Both the position numbers and the translations under genes were made by a program. This document shows positions 11,267-22,950 of a DNA stretch of 64,000 nucleotides, one piece after another (positions within the stretch are counted from its first letter, which is position 1; every line of letters begins with the position of its first letter). The notes below the pieces were generated by a model, which did not search any database, was not told where the DNA came from, and was given only the letters and a program-made list of their open reading frames with translations. The stretch comes from Flammulina velutipes (Eukaryota > Basidiomycota > Agaricomycetes > Agaricales > Physalacriaceae), in NCBI GenBank assembly GCA_011800155.1, contig CM022376.1:1798001-1862000 (forward strand), written 5' to 3'.

Positions 11267-11409
11267 TGAAGTGCAGAGGGGCGGTATTGGACCGGCCGAT
11301 CTCCGAAGGCGGTGGGGAATGCATAATGGCAGGAGCTGGTTTGTAAGTGGGTACAAATCGTCCTTCGGTATAGAAGAAGAACCCACAATCGAGTTGTCGC
11401 GTATGTATC

Positions 11410-11463
11410 GGACTACCCAATGCTCTGTCGGTCGGACTCCCCAATGCTCTGTCGGTCGGACTC
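11410..11463 (+). repeat. Two-copy 24-bp tandem repeat
   Basis: The unit CCAATGCTCTGTCGGTCGGACT occurs twice in direct succession, offset by about 24 bases, followed by a truncated third start. No function is suggested. Confidence 0.6.
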
Positions 11464-12244
11464 CGCCCGGTGAGTCTCAGCCAGTTACAGCATCAAGGAG
11501 ATGGAAAGAACAGTTCTCTGTCAGCGATGGGTTCGGTCGCCGAGTCCATAGTCATCAGATTCGCCGCTGAGGAGGGGTATACAAAGCCATATTCCTTGTA
11601 CTGACAAAACTCTGCTAAATGCGGGCGGGAGCATGAACGCGTTGAGAGGCGACTTGTCTTCCTATTGGAGGTATCAGTTCGGGATTCACGTAAAGGAGAA
11701 TCACTACGGGCGCACTGTAAAGGTCAGCGAGGAGCACAACGCGAATATTAGGTGCGCACCTTCAAGGACTATGTCACGTCCATGATTATTTCGTTGTTGA
11801 ACGATGGATTGTCTCGACGCTCCCTGGTCGGGGAGAACGCGTCGAAAACTCTGGACAGAGGTGTAGGTGGTGGCTCCGAACAGCAGTCCATGAGTTCAGT
11901 CGTCTCCCTGGAGATAAGTGAGTACGACAAGAAAGGAGATGAAAGGGAAATAGTGACCTCGTGTAGTAGCATTGGGCAGTGGGATAGCGCTAGAAGACAT
12001 CCTCGGCGTCGAATTTACCGTGCTACGCCCTGTTTGTGAATGCTGAATAAATGTTATCAAGAGACAGAAAGGGTACGTACTGTGCACTGAGGACATTAGG
12101 ATTTTTACTGTAATCCGCTTCGAAGTCGAGAAAGAGCCAGTTGGTAGCCTTGATATCCACGGTTGTTGTACGAGCGAAGATGGCTGCGAGTGATGGTGGT
12201 AAGAGGCTAACGTTCTAACCTTAGCTTACCTTCTTACCACGACC

Positions 12245-13107
12245 ATGTCCACTCTCAGTCTGCCCTTAGATTTTCCTGTCGATCTACTTCGCCTTATCTT
12301 TGAAACTGCAGCGTTCGATAGTAAGCAGACTGCGTACAACTTGCTCTTTGTATCGCAGGATGTACGAAGCTGGCGCGTCCTCTTCTAATTATTCTCTCTC
12401 AAGCTAACCTTGATCACTACAGGATCGAGCCAGTCCTCTACCGAAATGTCGTCCTCGCGGGCCCCAAAAGCAAGCGTCGCTTCGATAGGTGCTACCAAAG
12501 GCGAAACGATGAACCATTCTTCGCTCGCACCGTCCGCAACCTGCGAACGTCTACGCCACTTGCGCGCGCCGTCCTTACCTTCACCAGCGCAACTCATCTG
12601 TACCTCCGAGTGAGCGACGTCAAGCTCAGAAACAACACGTTTCCCAACATCCCGGACCTCCGACGTTTACGCTCACTCCGGCATATCATATTCGACACCC
12701 TCGGCCTGGCAGTCTACATTCCTGCGCCCCCTTCCCTTACCCACCTACAGCTGTGCTCTTTGGGATTATACTCGCATTCCGTCGTTTTCCCCTTCCTTAG
12801 TCTTTGTCCCGCCCTATCACATTTGATGTTTTACGGGGACGTGGACCGCGAGGAAGGACTGCTCGAGGACGCGCTCATCAGCCTCCAGGACGAGCCATCC
12901 TATTGTCGCATCGCTGTTGTCAGCGCCAAGCTCGATGCCGCATTCATAGAGTGGTGGACGACGTTTCGTGAACGCGATCCCCGCCTTCTGCTCGTGAACA
13001 TCGGCGATCCACGCTCAATAGACCATATCATGGATGCGGACGAGCCAATGCTCAAAAGATTTGACTTCTGGGATCGCGTGGATGCGTTTTTAGAAGGAAA
13101 GAGTTGA
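12245..13107 (+). CDS. F-box-like protein, 270 residues
   Basis: Two exons, 12245-12372 and 12423-13107. The N-terminus (MSTLSLPLDFPVDLLRLIFE, then NLLFVSQDVRSW) is the F-box-like helix pair common in agaricomycetes, expected to bind Skp1 in an SCF ubiquitin ligase. The rest is an irregular leucine-rich body with PSLTHLQLCSLG and CPALSHLMFYGD repeats. The frame is only kept if the 50-nt intron 12373-12422 uses a GC donor (TG|GCGCGT..ACAG), which gives the family-like junction RSW|IEPVLYRNVVL. With that intron the two exons total 813 nt, a whole number of codons. It is shorter than the ~546-residue F-box paralogues elsewhere in the window and belongs to a different subfamily. Confidence 0.75.
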
Positions 13108-15060
13108 ATGAGCTCTTCAGCTCCCATATACAGGTAAGCCTCTTCATTGGCAGATTGTCATCATATTCTTCTATAAGCCTTCACAGATGCCAGCTCGTTA
13201 TCATCGACCGGTGAACTTCATCGATATCCGATCGCGCCAGTAAAACCTGTGAGTCTCCAACAATTTGCATTCATTGTCCTCGTATGCTAACAATGATGTT
13301 TCCAGGTTTGTGGATTGGCTCAGAGCTCGTTTACCTGTGTGCGCCGCCGACGGAACAGCTCAGGCTACAGCCTACGAGCCCCAGTGTCGTAGACATGCGA
13401 TATCCGGGACCAGGAATAGGAATCTTCATTATATTCCAAAGCGCTCGTGTATAAGTATATCTTGGATCGCGAAATGAACCTGACATCTCTCTTATTGAAG
13501 AACGCTGGAACCCCACAGCATTCGTTTCCTGGAATACAGTTTAGACGCTCGGTGATCTAGATGCCTCGGAGTTTCTTGCGGGAGGTTATCCATTGACGAC
13601 ACCATCATCCACTGGCGCTCAACATCACGTAGCCATCCACTGACCCCCATCATCTTCTGTCTTAGCCGCCTCATTCAAGAAGAACATCAGGTCCTCTATC
13701 CTCTTTAACTTACGCAAGGACTCGGTGTCCGAATCAGCCATCCCATCAGCCCACTCCTTTCCCCTTCTCATTGGCCCATCATTTTTCCGTATCGTTTCCC
13801 TCCGCCACATTTTATTTTTCAAGCGCCAGTGACGCCTGGTTTAGGAGCCGGGATGAATTTGTCCTTGTTTTGTCTTACATGTCCAGCTTCTTGCCGGGGT
13901 ATTCACCACCGAAGCACTCATGTATGCACTGGCTTGACTTGCGACCTTACCAATCGAACTCGCCATTTTTGAGGCCCCTCCCATCATATTTCCTAATATT
14001 AAAGCATGTCATAACATTCACAGCAATTCGTTCCCAGCGCTTGCGGCGTTTCCCCGCATACAGTGCCATCACTCACATCACGACAGTTGATCTGGCGGTA
14101 AATTGATCAAAATAGGATTTCTTTTTCTAGTATTTTTGTCAGACTTCTCTACTCTCAAAAACACAGGAAATACACTCTCTGGGTATAGCTGAGTTGGTGG
14201 TGTGAATATCAGAGCAAACAAACAAGATTTCGATTTTTGCCTACCCAAAAAGTGAAACAGTGGCTGTGCACCTACCTTATTGGGAAGTTACTTGGGTCCG
14301 ATCCGTGGCGTCACGTACTGCTCTTGGCTCCGCCATTCTTGCAGGTACTCTACTTAGTGTCTAGAAATGGCACAACATATGTATTCTTTTATTACACATT
14401 CGAAATATGACAAAATATCGATTTTTTTCCCTAGCCGAGGTCGAAAAAGTGAAACACTGCGCCACACTTCTCAGAAAAGTTGCCAATCGCGTTTTTTGGT
14501 ATGGTTTCTTCCCAGAATTAAAAGATCGGATCGGGTTTTGCACTAAAATCACTCAAAAATGACGTGTCGGTGACCTGGGTGATGGCACTGTACATCGTTT
14601 CATTCCGTCATAATCGCTATTGATATCGGTGATTCAGAGGACTCGCGGATCATGGGAGATTTTCATCAAGGGGAGTGCAATTCTTATTCTACGCTTTCGT
14701 GGTTCTTTTGACAATATAAACACTCACCGCCACCCCAGTCATTCAATGTTCTTCGAACTAGCGCCTCAGGATCTTCTGTCCCGGTCACCGGGGATCTTCG
14801 CCTTCGGCTCGTTCAAGAAGGTGTCTAGGTATGTACTCCATCTTCTATCTCAGTGTACACAGCGAACATATGTCGATGATAGTACCGTTCTCCCGTCCTA
14901 CTTCCGGGCGGAGACCCAACGCTTGCCAGGGGAGTCTATTTTCGTTTCGGTTTCACGTTCATCTAGGAAACTTATTCTTGGTTCAGAAACGGCACTAGTA
15001 CGAAGTATAAATGAACCCTGCTATCTCAACACAACCTCTCAACTTTCCAAGAACTTCACC
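13108..15060. other. Intergenic, ~1.95 kb
   Basis: No convincing gene. A 60-residue minus-strand frame at 13625-13822 contains MADSDTESLRKLKRIEDLM but also a GTAAGT inside it, so a small spliced gene cannot be excluded. Two diverged copies of a ~90-bp sequence lie at about 14220-14310 and 14405-14495 (each with CGATTTTT and AAAAAGTGAAACA). The right end holds the promoter of the DUF6534 gene. Confidence 0.4.
15006..15012 (+). promoter_or_regulatory. TATA box of the DUF6534 gene at 15061
   Basis: TATAAAT, 55 bases upstream of the ATG. Confidence 0.5.
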
Positions 15061-16734
15061 ATGACTGACGATCATATTACGACCTCCAGTATAGATGCCA
15101 CTCTAGGTAATACAGCGACTCTGTATTCCGCTCAACAAGTACTCACGATCTGTACCACTAGGCGCAGTATTCTTGGGTGTGGCGATTATGTGTATGCTTA
15201 TGGGAATCGTTATCATCCAAACTTGCACGTACTTTCGGTCTTTTGGGGATGATCATGCATGGCTGAAGGCCATCGTCAGTGCAGCTCCTTTACAGCTTGA
15301 TATCACACAACTTACGATGTTCCTTAGGTTGGGATAATGTTGTACGTTATATTGACATAGCGTTACACCTCCTCTCATCATCCTGCAGCATTCTCGAGGT
15401 CGGACAGGCAGTCAGTGTCATCCACCACTTCTACATCATCGGCGTGACTGGATACGGAAATCCCGCTGCTTTGCTGATTCTGCCTAAGTCGTTCGGGGCA
15501 ATTATTGTTATCACAATCCTGCTCAAGCTCATCGGTTGGTGCTGACATTTTGCTATCAAATTTGTGGCTCATCCCCGCAATATTTCTAGCTGGCATGTAT
15601 TATGCTTACAGGATCCTGATACTCACCTCAAACAAACTGCTCGCGATTGTTCCTGTTATATTGCACATTTCATGGATGGCAATTGCAATAAACATAGCCG
15701 CGCGTTCACTCACAACAAATTATCTTCCCGAGTTCTATAAGGCAACGTCTTGGGTCAATTTCGCGGCATTCTTGATCTGGCTTGTGACGGACCTCTATAC
15801 ATCTGTTGTACTCATTATTTGGCTTGTTACAAGGCGCCGCGACGTCGTTATGCCCCCGTACGTTTCTGGTTTTCCCGTACTACGGACACAGCGTTGATGC
15901 TAACACCGAACCCAACACAGAATGATAAAGGTATTGGATAGTATACTTCTGTGGGCTATTCGTCGGTGACTTATCACTCTTCTGAAGGACTTGATTGCTT
16001 ACTCTCTTTTTAGAAACAGGTTCAATTACGAGGTGTGTACGAATGTATCCTCCAACGTGACGTACGAGGAGAATCTGATAATGTCGCGTCCATTCATTGA
16101 ATAGTTTGTTTTCAATGGTCTTGTTGATCACTGTGAGTGTGATCTTCCAGCTTCTCTATCTTTCAGTGATTAATTGATTTTAGCACAAGCTCATGCCTGA
16201 AACTTGTGTGTGCCCTCTCATGTTCATGCCAGTCACCGTTACCGTTTCTGACTTTACACTTTCCAGTTATCTACATGGTCTTCTATGTTATTCAACCAAA
16301 GCGTAAGTCTCCCAGTTGGTTTTGTTGACAGTGAAGGCTAACATTTCCAATGACAGTCTATTCAAACTCTCTCCTCGCTAGGTAAGGTCAAATTTGTGGG
16401 CCGTTCTAACATGAATGTTTGACTGAGTTGTGTGCAGTCTTAATGCTCGCGCCCTCAACCAGTATGGTGTCACGGACGTATTGGACGGCGACGCGATAGC
16501 AGGCTGCTATCGCTCGGCTACAGCTCCGCCGGCTTATGACGGTAGGTTCAAGTTGTTTCTCACATTCATACTCATAATCCGAAGAATCTGTATAATGATG
16601 ATGCTTCAGAGAGCGCTCAGGCAAGTCAAAGCATCTACGCCCCTCAATCAAGCGCCTACGACAGTATCCTTTTCTTATCCTCGGGCAGTTACATACCAGT
16701 TTTCATCAGTTTCAGCCAGAGTCTGTCTACTTGA
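15061..16734 (+). CDS. DUF6534 membrane protein
   Basis: A multi-exon gene. The first exon encodes MTDDHITTSSIDATLG. The second encodes AVFLGVAIMCMLMGIVII, then CTYFRSFGDDHAWLKAI. A tiny exon beginning VGIML follows, then ILEVGQAVSVIHHFYIIG and PKSFGAIIVITILLKLIG, AGMYYAYRILILTSNKLLA, and LTTNYLPEFYKATSW with DLYTSVVLIIWLVTRRR. The VIYMVFYVIQPK and LYSNSLLAS exons lead to the conserved SLNAR box and a variable hydrophilic tail. This is the canonical DUF6534 order of seven transmembrane helices with a cytosolic C-terminus; the function is unknown. The start is set by the short family-like leader, although the frame is open further upstream. The stop at 16732-16734 assumes the last intron ends at 16612. 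Confidence 0.8.
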
Positions 16735-17074
16735 GGATATATTCAACCTCAACCGGACTCATGATCTCAGTATATATTAATGGCAGGCCATATTGTATAT
16801 TATTCATGCTTTCTTTTACGACTCTCCGGGGATCTATGTAATTATGCGCCACATCATGAATATGCCGCCGGATCAAAATGCTTGTGCATGACCAAGGGAT
16901 TTCTGCCTTTTACCACCATCGAATCCTATGGAATCTTCATTTTGGATCTTCCAGTTCTCAAATGTCGCGATTTACGACAATATCTATGTTAAGAACTGGG
17001 AACCGAATACACTGACCCCGTGGTAAGTTTACAGGCGCCTAAGTTGACGGAGAACAGGATGATGTTGATTGTGG
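16735..17074. other. Intergenic, nothing recognised
   Basis: Presumed 3' end of the DUF6534 gene and promoter of the GT90 gene. No motif could be supported. Confidence 0.4.
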
Positions 17075-19061
17075 ATGCCTTTCTATTGTCCACGCCAACA
17101 TACTTCAATGGGTCGCCTTCGGACGCTCTTCACTGCAGTTACCCTCCTTTGCGTAGCACACACTCTGTTCGCCAACCACTATCCAGTCGAGTCGTCTTGT
17201 GCGCCTCGGGTTCAAGTTCGCGATGTAGACCAGACTAGGATTTTTGCTCAGCTAGTCCTAGAGGAGCATAAGTACCATGCGGATGGCTTACTGGAGACCG
17301 TAGCAGCAGGACGACATCCGGTGTACGACCTCATCGCCCGGGCAGAGAAGGATTGGGACGCCAAACAGAAGCGCGCGAGTCGAACCTTACCAGAAGCGGT
17401 CACAGAGTACAAGCGTAGATACGGAAGGCATCCCCCTAAAGGGTTCGATAAATGGTGCGTGCAGCCGTTTCCCCTTCGTTTACATCCGAATTGATACAAA
17501 TTTCCAGGTGGGAATACGTGCAGCGACACGACGTCCAACTTCCAGACGAATACGACCAGATATACTACGATTTGGAGCCTTACTGGGGTATGGATCCTAC
17601 CGACTTGCAGGAACTTTACACAGAAGTGGAGAACGCGAAGTCGGACTTTGTCGTTCTCACCAAGGAGGACGGCGGTCATTTAGACGTACTGAATTTGCTC
17701 AGTCGTCCCGAACGCCGCCAAGGTCCTGCATGGGACATGGTGGAGCTACTTGCGGACGTCCAAGAACATTTACCGCCCTTTCAAGCTATCTTCAACTATC
17801 ATGATGGTCCCAATCGGCTCAACGACTTCGAGATGAAACAAACGCTGTTGAACGCAGCCGGAAACGGATCTGGTTAGTGTCGCAATCTCTTCATTTGGCG
17901 CGCTTCCACTGATGCCTTCGTAGTATTGCGCAAGGGAGATCTTGTGAAGCCGAAACACGGAGGCTGGCGGTCTGCCTGTGACCCAGCTTCACGCGCGAGC
18001 ACCCTCACTCTTGACCTCGACGGTCCAGAGCCATCAAAACCCTCAAAATCATTCATATATGATCATCGATTGGCCATGGATTCTTGTCTTCATCCCGACC
18101 TCTGGTGGACCCACGGGCAATTCGTCTCGCGCCAAACTGGCCCCAAAGCGCAAACAGCGATGTTCCCAGAGTTTACATACTGTTCTACCTCGATTTATCA
18201 TAACATCCGTGTCCCGTCGTTCTATGGATGGGTCGATGTAGTACCGTCGTCGGAAGATCCAGCTTGGGAAGACAAGGTCGACGAACGGATGGTTTGGCGC
18301 GGGTTGAACACAGGGATGACGTATTCCGAGTCGACTCGATGGAATATGTCGCATCGGACAAGGCTGCTTGAGAAGACCAATTCTCTCACTGGAACTGTGG
18401 ATATCTTACCGCCTGGTCCACCTGATAAGCAGGTTGGATTGCCGGTGTCGATGAGGAACGCGTTCCTCAGCCCAGCATTATTCGACGTTGGAGTTGCGGA
18501 CAAATACTTTTGCTCTGGTTCGGTCTGCGCCTACCTTGAGGAGCGCTATCCTCCCAAGAATCGTCAAACTGGGAAGGATACCTGGCGTCACAAGTATCTT
18601 TTGGATGTAAGTTTCCCTCTCGTATACCCATCTTTTTACCAACCATGGTTACAGGTCGACGGAAATGGCTGGTCCGGTCGCTTCAGGCGGCTCATGTCCT
18701 CGAACTCTTTAGTGTTCAAGTCTACGATATATCCAGAGTGGTATATGGATCGAGTGCAGCCTTGGGTGCATTACATTCCCGTTCAGGTAGATTTATCGGA
18801 TTTGCACGATACACTTATGTTCTTCCGTGGCGGGTTGGATGGGAAGGATGGGCACGATGACTTGGCGAAGAAGATCGCGTACGCTGGGAAGAGGTGGATT
18901 GAGACGTATTGGAGAAAGGAAGATATGACTGCTTATCTTTTCCGGTTCGTCCTACCGCTTTGGGTAGGGGAAATTTTGTGCTGACTGGTGATTGTAGACT
19001 CTTCTTGGAATATGGGCGGGTTATGAGCGAGGATAGATTGATGATGTCGTACTCTCTTTGA
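17075..19061 (+). CDS. GT90 (CAP10-domain) glycosyltransferase, copy 1
   Basis: Type II membrane topology: a short cytosolic head, then an N-terminal anchor after MGRLRTLFTAVTLLCVAHTL, then a stem and a lumenal catalytic domain. Five exons are joined by introns of about 48-63 nt; GFDKW, LLNAAGNGS and HKYLLD mark junctions. The C-terminal CAP10 part contains LLDVDGNGWSGRFRRLM, NSLVFKSTIYPEWY, WVHYIPVQVDLSDL and FFRGGLDGKDGHDDLAKKIA, the signature of fungal GT90 proteins such as the Cryptococcus xylosyltransferase Cxt1. These act in the Golgi on surface or extracellular glycans; the donor and acceptor here are unknown. Two in-frame ATGs (17075, 17108) are possible; the second is conserved with the inverted copy at 27848-29852. 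All splice sites are canonical. Confidence 0.85.
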
Positions 19062-19599
19062 CGATGCTTCGACAGAAACCCTCCGGCGGAACCGAAGTTT
19101 ATGACTGACATTGTTGGTCCGCACATATCTAAGTAGATGACGGTGGCATGTTCGATGTCCCTTTCTCTATACCGTTAATCATTTACGTGTATATAATAAT
19201 GTATGTATATCAGCAAGTATTTTGTTCTGGCTATTGCGCCACACGGTATCGGCGGCCCGCACATCCGATAAAGCGATCAATGCGTTTTGCGACATACTAT
19301 CATCACCACTACCATTCGTGCCAGCCTCCCTTCATTATACGACCTTGTCCTCTGCATGGCACAATTGCTTAGGTCAACTCAAACGTCTGGATTCTGCCCT
19401 CTTGAGGTTGAAGATGCCCTTGTCCCCTAAATGATACTTTAGCTTTGTCTTGAATTCCCAAAGGCAGTGAAGGGCATTATTCTTTCAATCAAGGAACAGA
19501 ACACGACAAGTCTCCCACCGGACTTACATAAATCAAGATTCTCCATGATTCATCCTCCCCACATTTCCCTTGTTTACAGTTTACAGCCACTGGCAAACC
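19062..19599. other. Intergenic
   Basis: Region between the GT90 gene and the first DUF6535 gene. TGCGCCACA occurs at 19235. No gene was seen. Confidence 0.4.
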
Positions 19600-22402
19600 A
19601 TGCCAGATTCCGAACCTCCTTCTTTGCTCAATGCTTCCGACTCCCCTGATCCTGCTACTTCCAGAACGACAGACTACGCTCCTATGGGTACCAAAGCAGC
19701 TGAAACGATACCCCAGAATAGTGAGCATAATTCCATTTCAGGTCAACATGAACATGCATTTATTTATATTCGCGCAGCCAACCAACCAATCGACTATGAG
19801 ACGAAATATCCCGAGGACGATGTGTTCAACGAGATGGGTCCTACGGCCAGGATATGGAATGTTTACCTTGACGAATGTAATAAGTCCGACGTCCAAATGG
19901 TCGAGAATTGGAGAGACGCTCTGAACGGGCTTCTTGTCTTGGTAAGTTTCGCAGTATCAATTGTACGATTCGCTTAATTCATTCGCGTAGGCTGGAATGT
20001 TATCAGCCGTCGCCACCACCTTCGTTTGTGATACTTACCAGAGCCTCCAACCCGACTTCGACGAGACTGATGCGTTCGACATGTACGAGGTCTCCGAACT
20101 CACCAGGACTGCCATTCTCAGTGGTTCTGAGGGTGTTACGAGCATCCCGCGCTCCATCCATGTCCCTACCTCCTTCAGATCCAGTCAGTCTGTTCTCTGG
20201 GCCAACGGCCTCTGGTTCACTAGCCTCTCGCTTAGTCTGACGGTAGCACTTATTGATGTACTGTCGAAGCAGTGGATCCATCAGTACATGTCTGCTACCA
20301 TTGGCACACCTCGCGACCGTAGCCGCATCCGCCACTTCAGATACATGCACTTGCTGCAATGGCATGTTCCGGTCCTCATAGACCTCCTCCCCCTCCTCAT
20401 GCTTATTGCCCTCGTCGTCTTCTTCTCTGGGCTCATCGTGTTCCTACATCCGCTCAATAGAACAATAGCGAGGGTAATTGGCGCCATCGCCGCTGCCTCC
20501 TTCGGCGTCTACATCATCACAAACCTCCTTCCGTTATTCAAACCGGCATGCCCATACAAGACCTCGCTTACCTTCCGCTCTCACTCGCTTTTGTGCAACT
20601 TGTGGCATCAATTGGAGCCCGTCAGACACTGGTTCAATCCTCCTGCTGCTCCCCCGGATCCAAGCACGTACGAGGGGTACATCTTCCAAAGAGATGGCCC
20701 GCCATCCACAGAATTACTATCCCTCAAAGCCATAGAGAGACGGCGAGTTGACTCTGATGCAAGGAACATTGACGATGTTCAATGCGTCTCATGGCTATTC
20801 GGCGCATCGTCCAATTCCTCCGTTCAGCTTGTTGTCATGCAAGCTATCGGCAATCTTCCTCTCCAATATTCTGGCGCCATTCGTGACAGTATCCCATCTC
20901 TTAGAGTCACCATCTCCGACACCATGCAGTCTATCCAAGGCAAAGCTACGGAGAGGCCAGTCTACGAACGTCTCTTTCGAGCCCTTTCGCGGGTTGAAGA
21001 TGACTTCACCCTTCCCCGTTGTCTTAACGAGCCAGAGCCGGGCGACCAGCGCCTATCCATTCTCGCGGACCCCAATAACTCCTCTTCTCAGGCCGCCGAA
21101 TTCCTACGCGCTCAGCTCGTCAATCCAACCATTGACTTGGATGTCCTTTCATGGGCTCTCGCCATGCACAGTGCCCTTCACAAAGGCGCTGGTTGGCTTG
21201 ACGTTGACGTCGACCACTCAGAAGTATGGAAGTCATTGCTTCCTTTACTAACTGGAATTCATCGATGTGACGCGCACACCGACTGCGACCACTCTCGCAA
21301 GGAACTTGTCACACTAACCGTGAAGCTCCCGTTCGCCCCGGCGAACAAATGCCCATTGACCATCCTTGACATGGAGGACACGGAACAGGCTGTCCCGCTT
21401 TGGTACGCAATCCGACACTTTATGTTTCCTTCCTTTGTGAAACTGGTCTTGAATGAATACGGCTCCTCACTCACACAATGTCCTCCCGATCTCCCGGCGG
21501 ATCTTGCTATTCAACTCAACCTCTTGACGTCGCGTGCTGTTCGGTCGGTTGACATTTGGAAGACGGCGCTATGGGGACGGATCGAATCAATCGTTGGCCT
21601 AGAGCCTCCCATGGGCCATGATATAATCCATCGTCACCCGTCTATCATCATGCCCTTGTTCGACGCCCTACTCGACGCCTTATGCGAGGATGACTTCATC
21701 GAAACAGACACATTGTCAATCCACCAGAAAATGGATGTCTGCTTATTCCTCTTTCGAACTTATGATCTTGAACCAAATATTCAACCACATATGCTCCCTG
21801 TCCTCGTCGACCCAATCCTACAGGACATCATCGAGGTCGCTTTCACCCCATCTGTTATGCTTCCTTCCCCACTCGTCACAGATATGCTCAATTTCCTGTC
21901 ATCGTCGTTGTCCCCTTTGTCTGTAGACATTTATAGGTTGTTGCGTGAACGGCAGTGGCTTAAGGAAATCGAAGACGTCCTTTTGTCCTGGCGCTCGACC
22001 TCAGGCCTTCAACATCGGCAACACTTCTACGACCTCAGTTATCCATTCCTGGCTTCCGCGTTCGTGAATGGATTGGAAGCTCTGAGATATGTTGACGCTG
22101 CCGAGTATAGTTCTACGTTAGCCTATTTCAAGACGCCCTCGAATCTCCTGCGGCTCTCGAAATTGGTCCTATTTGCCGACACAGCTCGAAGGAAGAGTCT
22201 ACATATCTTAGCCGAAGTTGTGGGGGAAATTGGATGGGCAGAGTGTAGCAAAGCACTTTCTGATCTTTTGGATGGGGATGGACAGACAACTTTTGAATAC
22301 CATGCTACCATACTTCGCGCAAAAGATCCTTTTAATTGTCGAGTACGTCTTCAATATGGCACTTACAACGACTTGAAAGATCTCCTGCGCCAAACTATGT
22401 AG
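19600..22402 (+). CDS. DUF6535 multi-pass membrane protein, tandem copy 1
   Basis: Exons 19600-19720, 19778-19941 and 19991-22402 give 898 residues in one frame. A Ser/Pro-rich leader precedes the DUF6535 block: MGPTARIWNVYLDE, MVENWRDALNGLLVL, then AGMLSAVATTFV, LWANGLWFTSLSLSLTVALI and DVLSKQWIHQYM, with two further helices at LPLLMLIALVVFFSGLIVFL and VIGAIAAASFGVYIITNLL. The ~600-residue cytosolic tail is helical and unlike known domains. The family is agaricomycete-specific with unknown function. The first intron is 57 nt with no in-frame stop, so its retention would add 19 residues. Paralogue of 22951-25894, same strand, ~550 bases upstream of it. Confidence 0.88.
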
Positions 22403-22950
22403 ACAGCGGCTGCCTTAGTCGGAAACATGATGTCTTCTGGTGTTGATGGTATACAAATGTCGCATATGATCCAATTGGTATACATACAGGAAGTAATATA
22501 AGGCTAGTACATAAATGCCGTTCTCCGAGGCCAACCTTAGAAAAGGAAATTACGCCACCGGCCATTACCGGTCCGTGCTGCCGGCCATCAACACGTTTTA
22601 CACTGTACTTACAGCAACAACATACCATCACCATTCGACGGCTCGTCCTAGCTCAATATACGGCATTACTCTCTATACGGAATGTATTGCGCATCTGGTT
22701 CCACTCATCAACCATAAATTCTGCATTCCCGAGTCGAAGATGCCCTTGTCCCACATACGGAATTTTACTACTCGTCAAGGCAACTTTGGCTTCACGGCAA
22801 TGAAGGACACTCTTATTCCAATGGAGGAATAAAGCATAGCACTTCTCCGGCTGGACCTATATAAATCTCCGCCCGGAGATCCTGTGTAATAGATAAGAAG
22901 TCCCCACATTCCCTTAGCTGTCCTACATACCTTGATTCTTTACCACAACC
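22403..22950. other. Intergenic between the DUF6535 genes
   Basis: It contains the promoter of the second copy, with TATATAAA at 22858-22865. A CCACCGGCCATTACCGGT inverted motif lies near 22555. No gene was seen. Confidence 0.45.
22858..22865 (+). promoter_or_regulatory. TATA box of DUF6535 copy 2
   Basis: TATATAAA, 86-93 bases upstream of the ATG at 22951. Confidence 0.45.

Larger units (their letters stand above)
11198..12244. other. Intergenic between SDR array and F-box gene
   Basis: It contains the SDR copy 3 promoter and a two-unit 24-bp direct repeat at 11410-11463. Open frames at 11752-12039 (plus) and 11896-12096 (minus) overlap on opposite strands and lack splice or domain support. 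Confidence 0.4.

Noticed and set aside
13625..13822. Possible small gene on the minus strand (MADSDTESLRKLK)
   Set aside because: Internal GTAAGT could be a donor, but no acceptor and second exon could be matched.
14620..15252. 210-codon frame overlapping the DUF6534 start
   Set aside because: It contains the real start MTDDHITTSS in frame but upstream residues are not family-like, and its 3' part reads into an intron.
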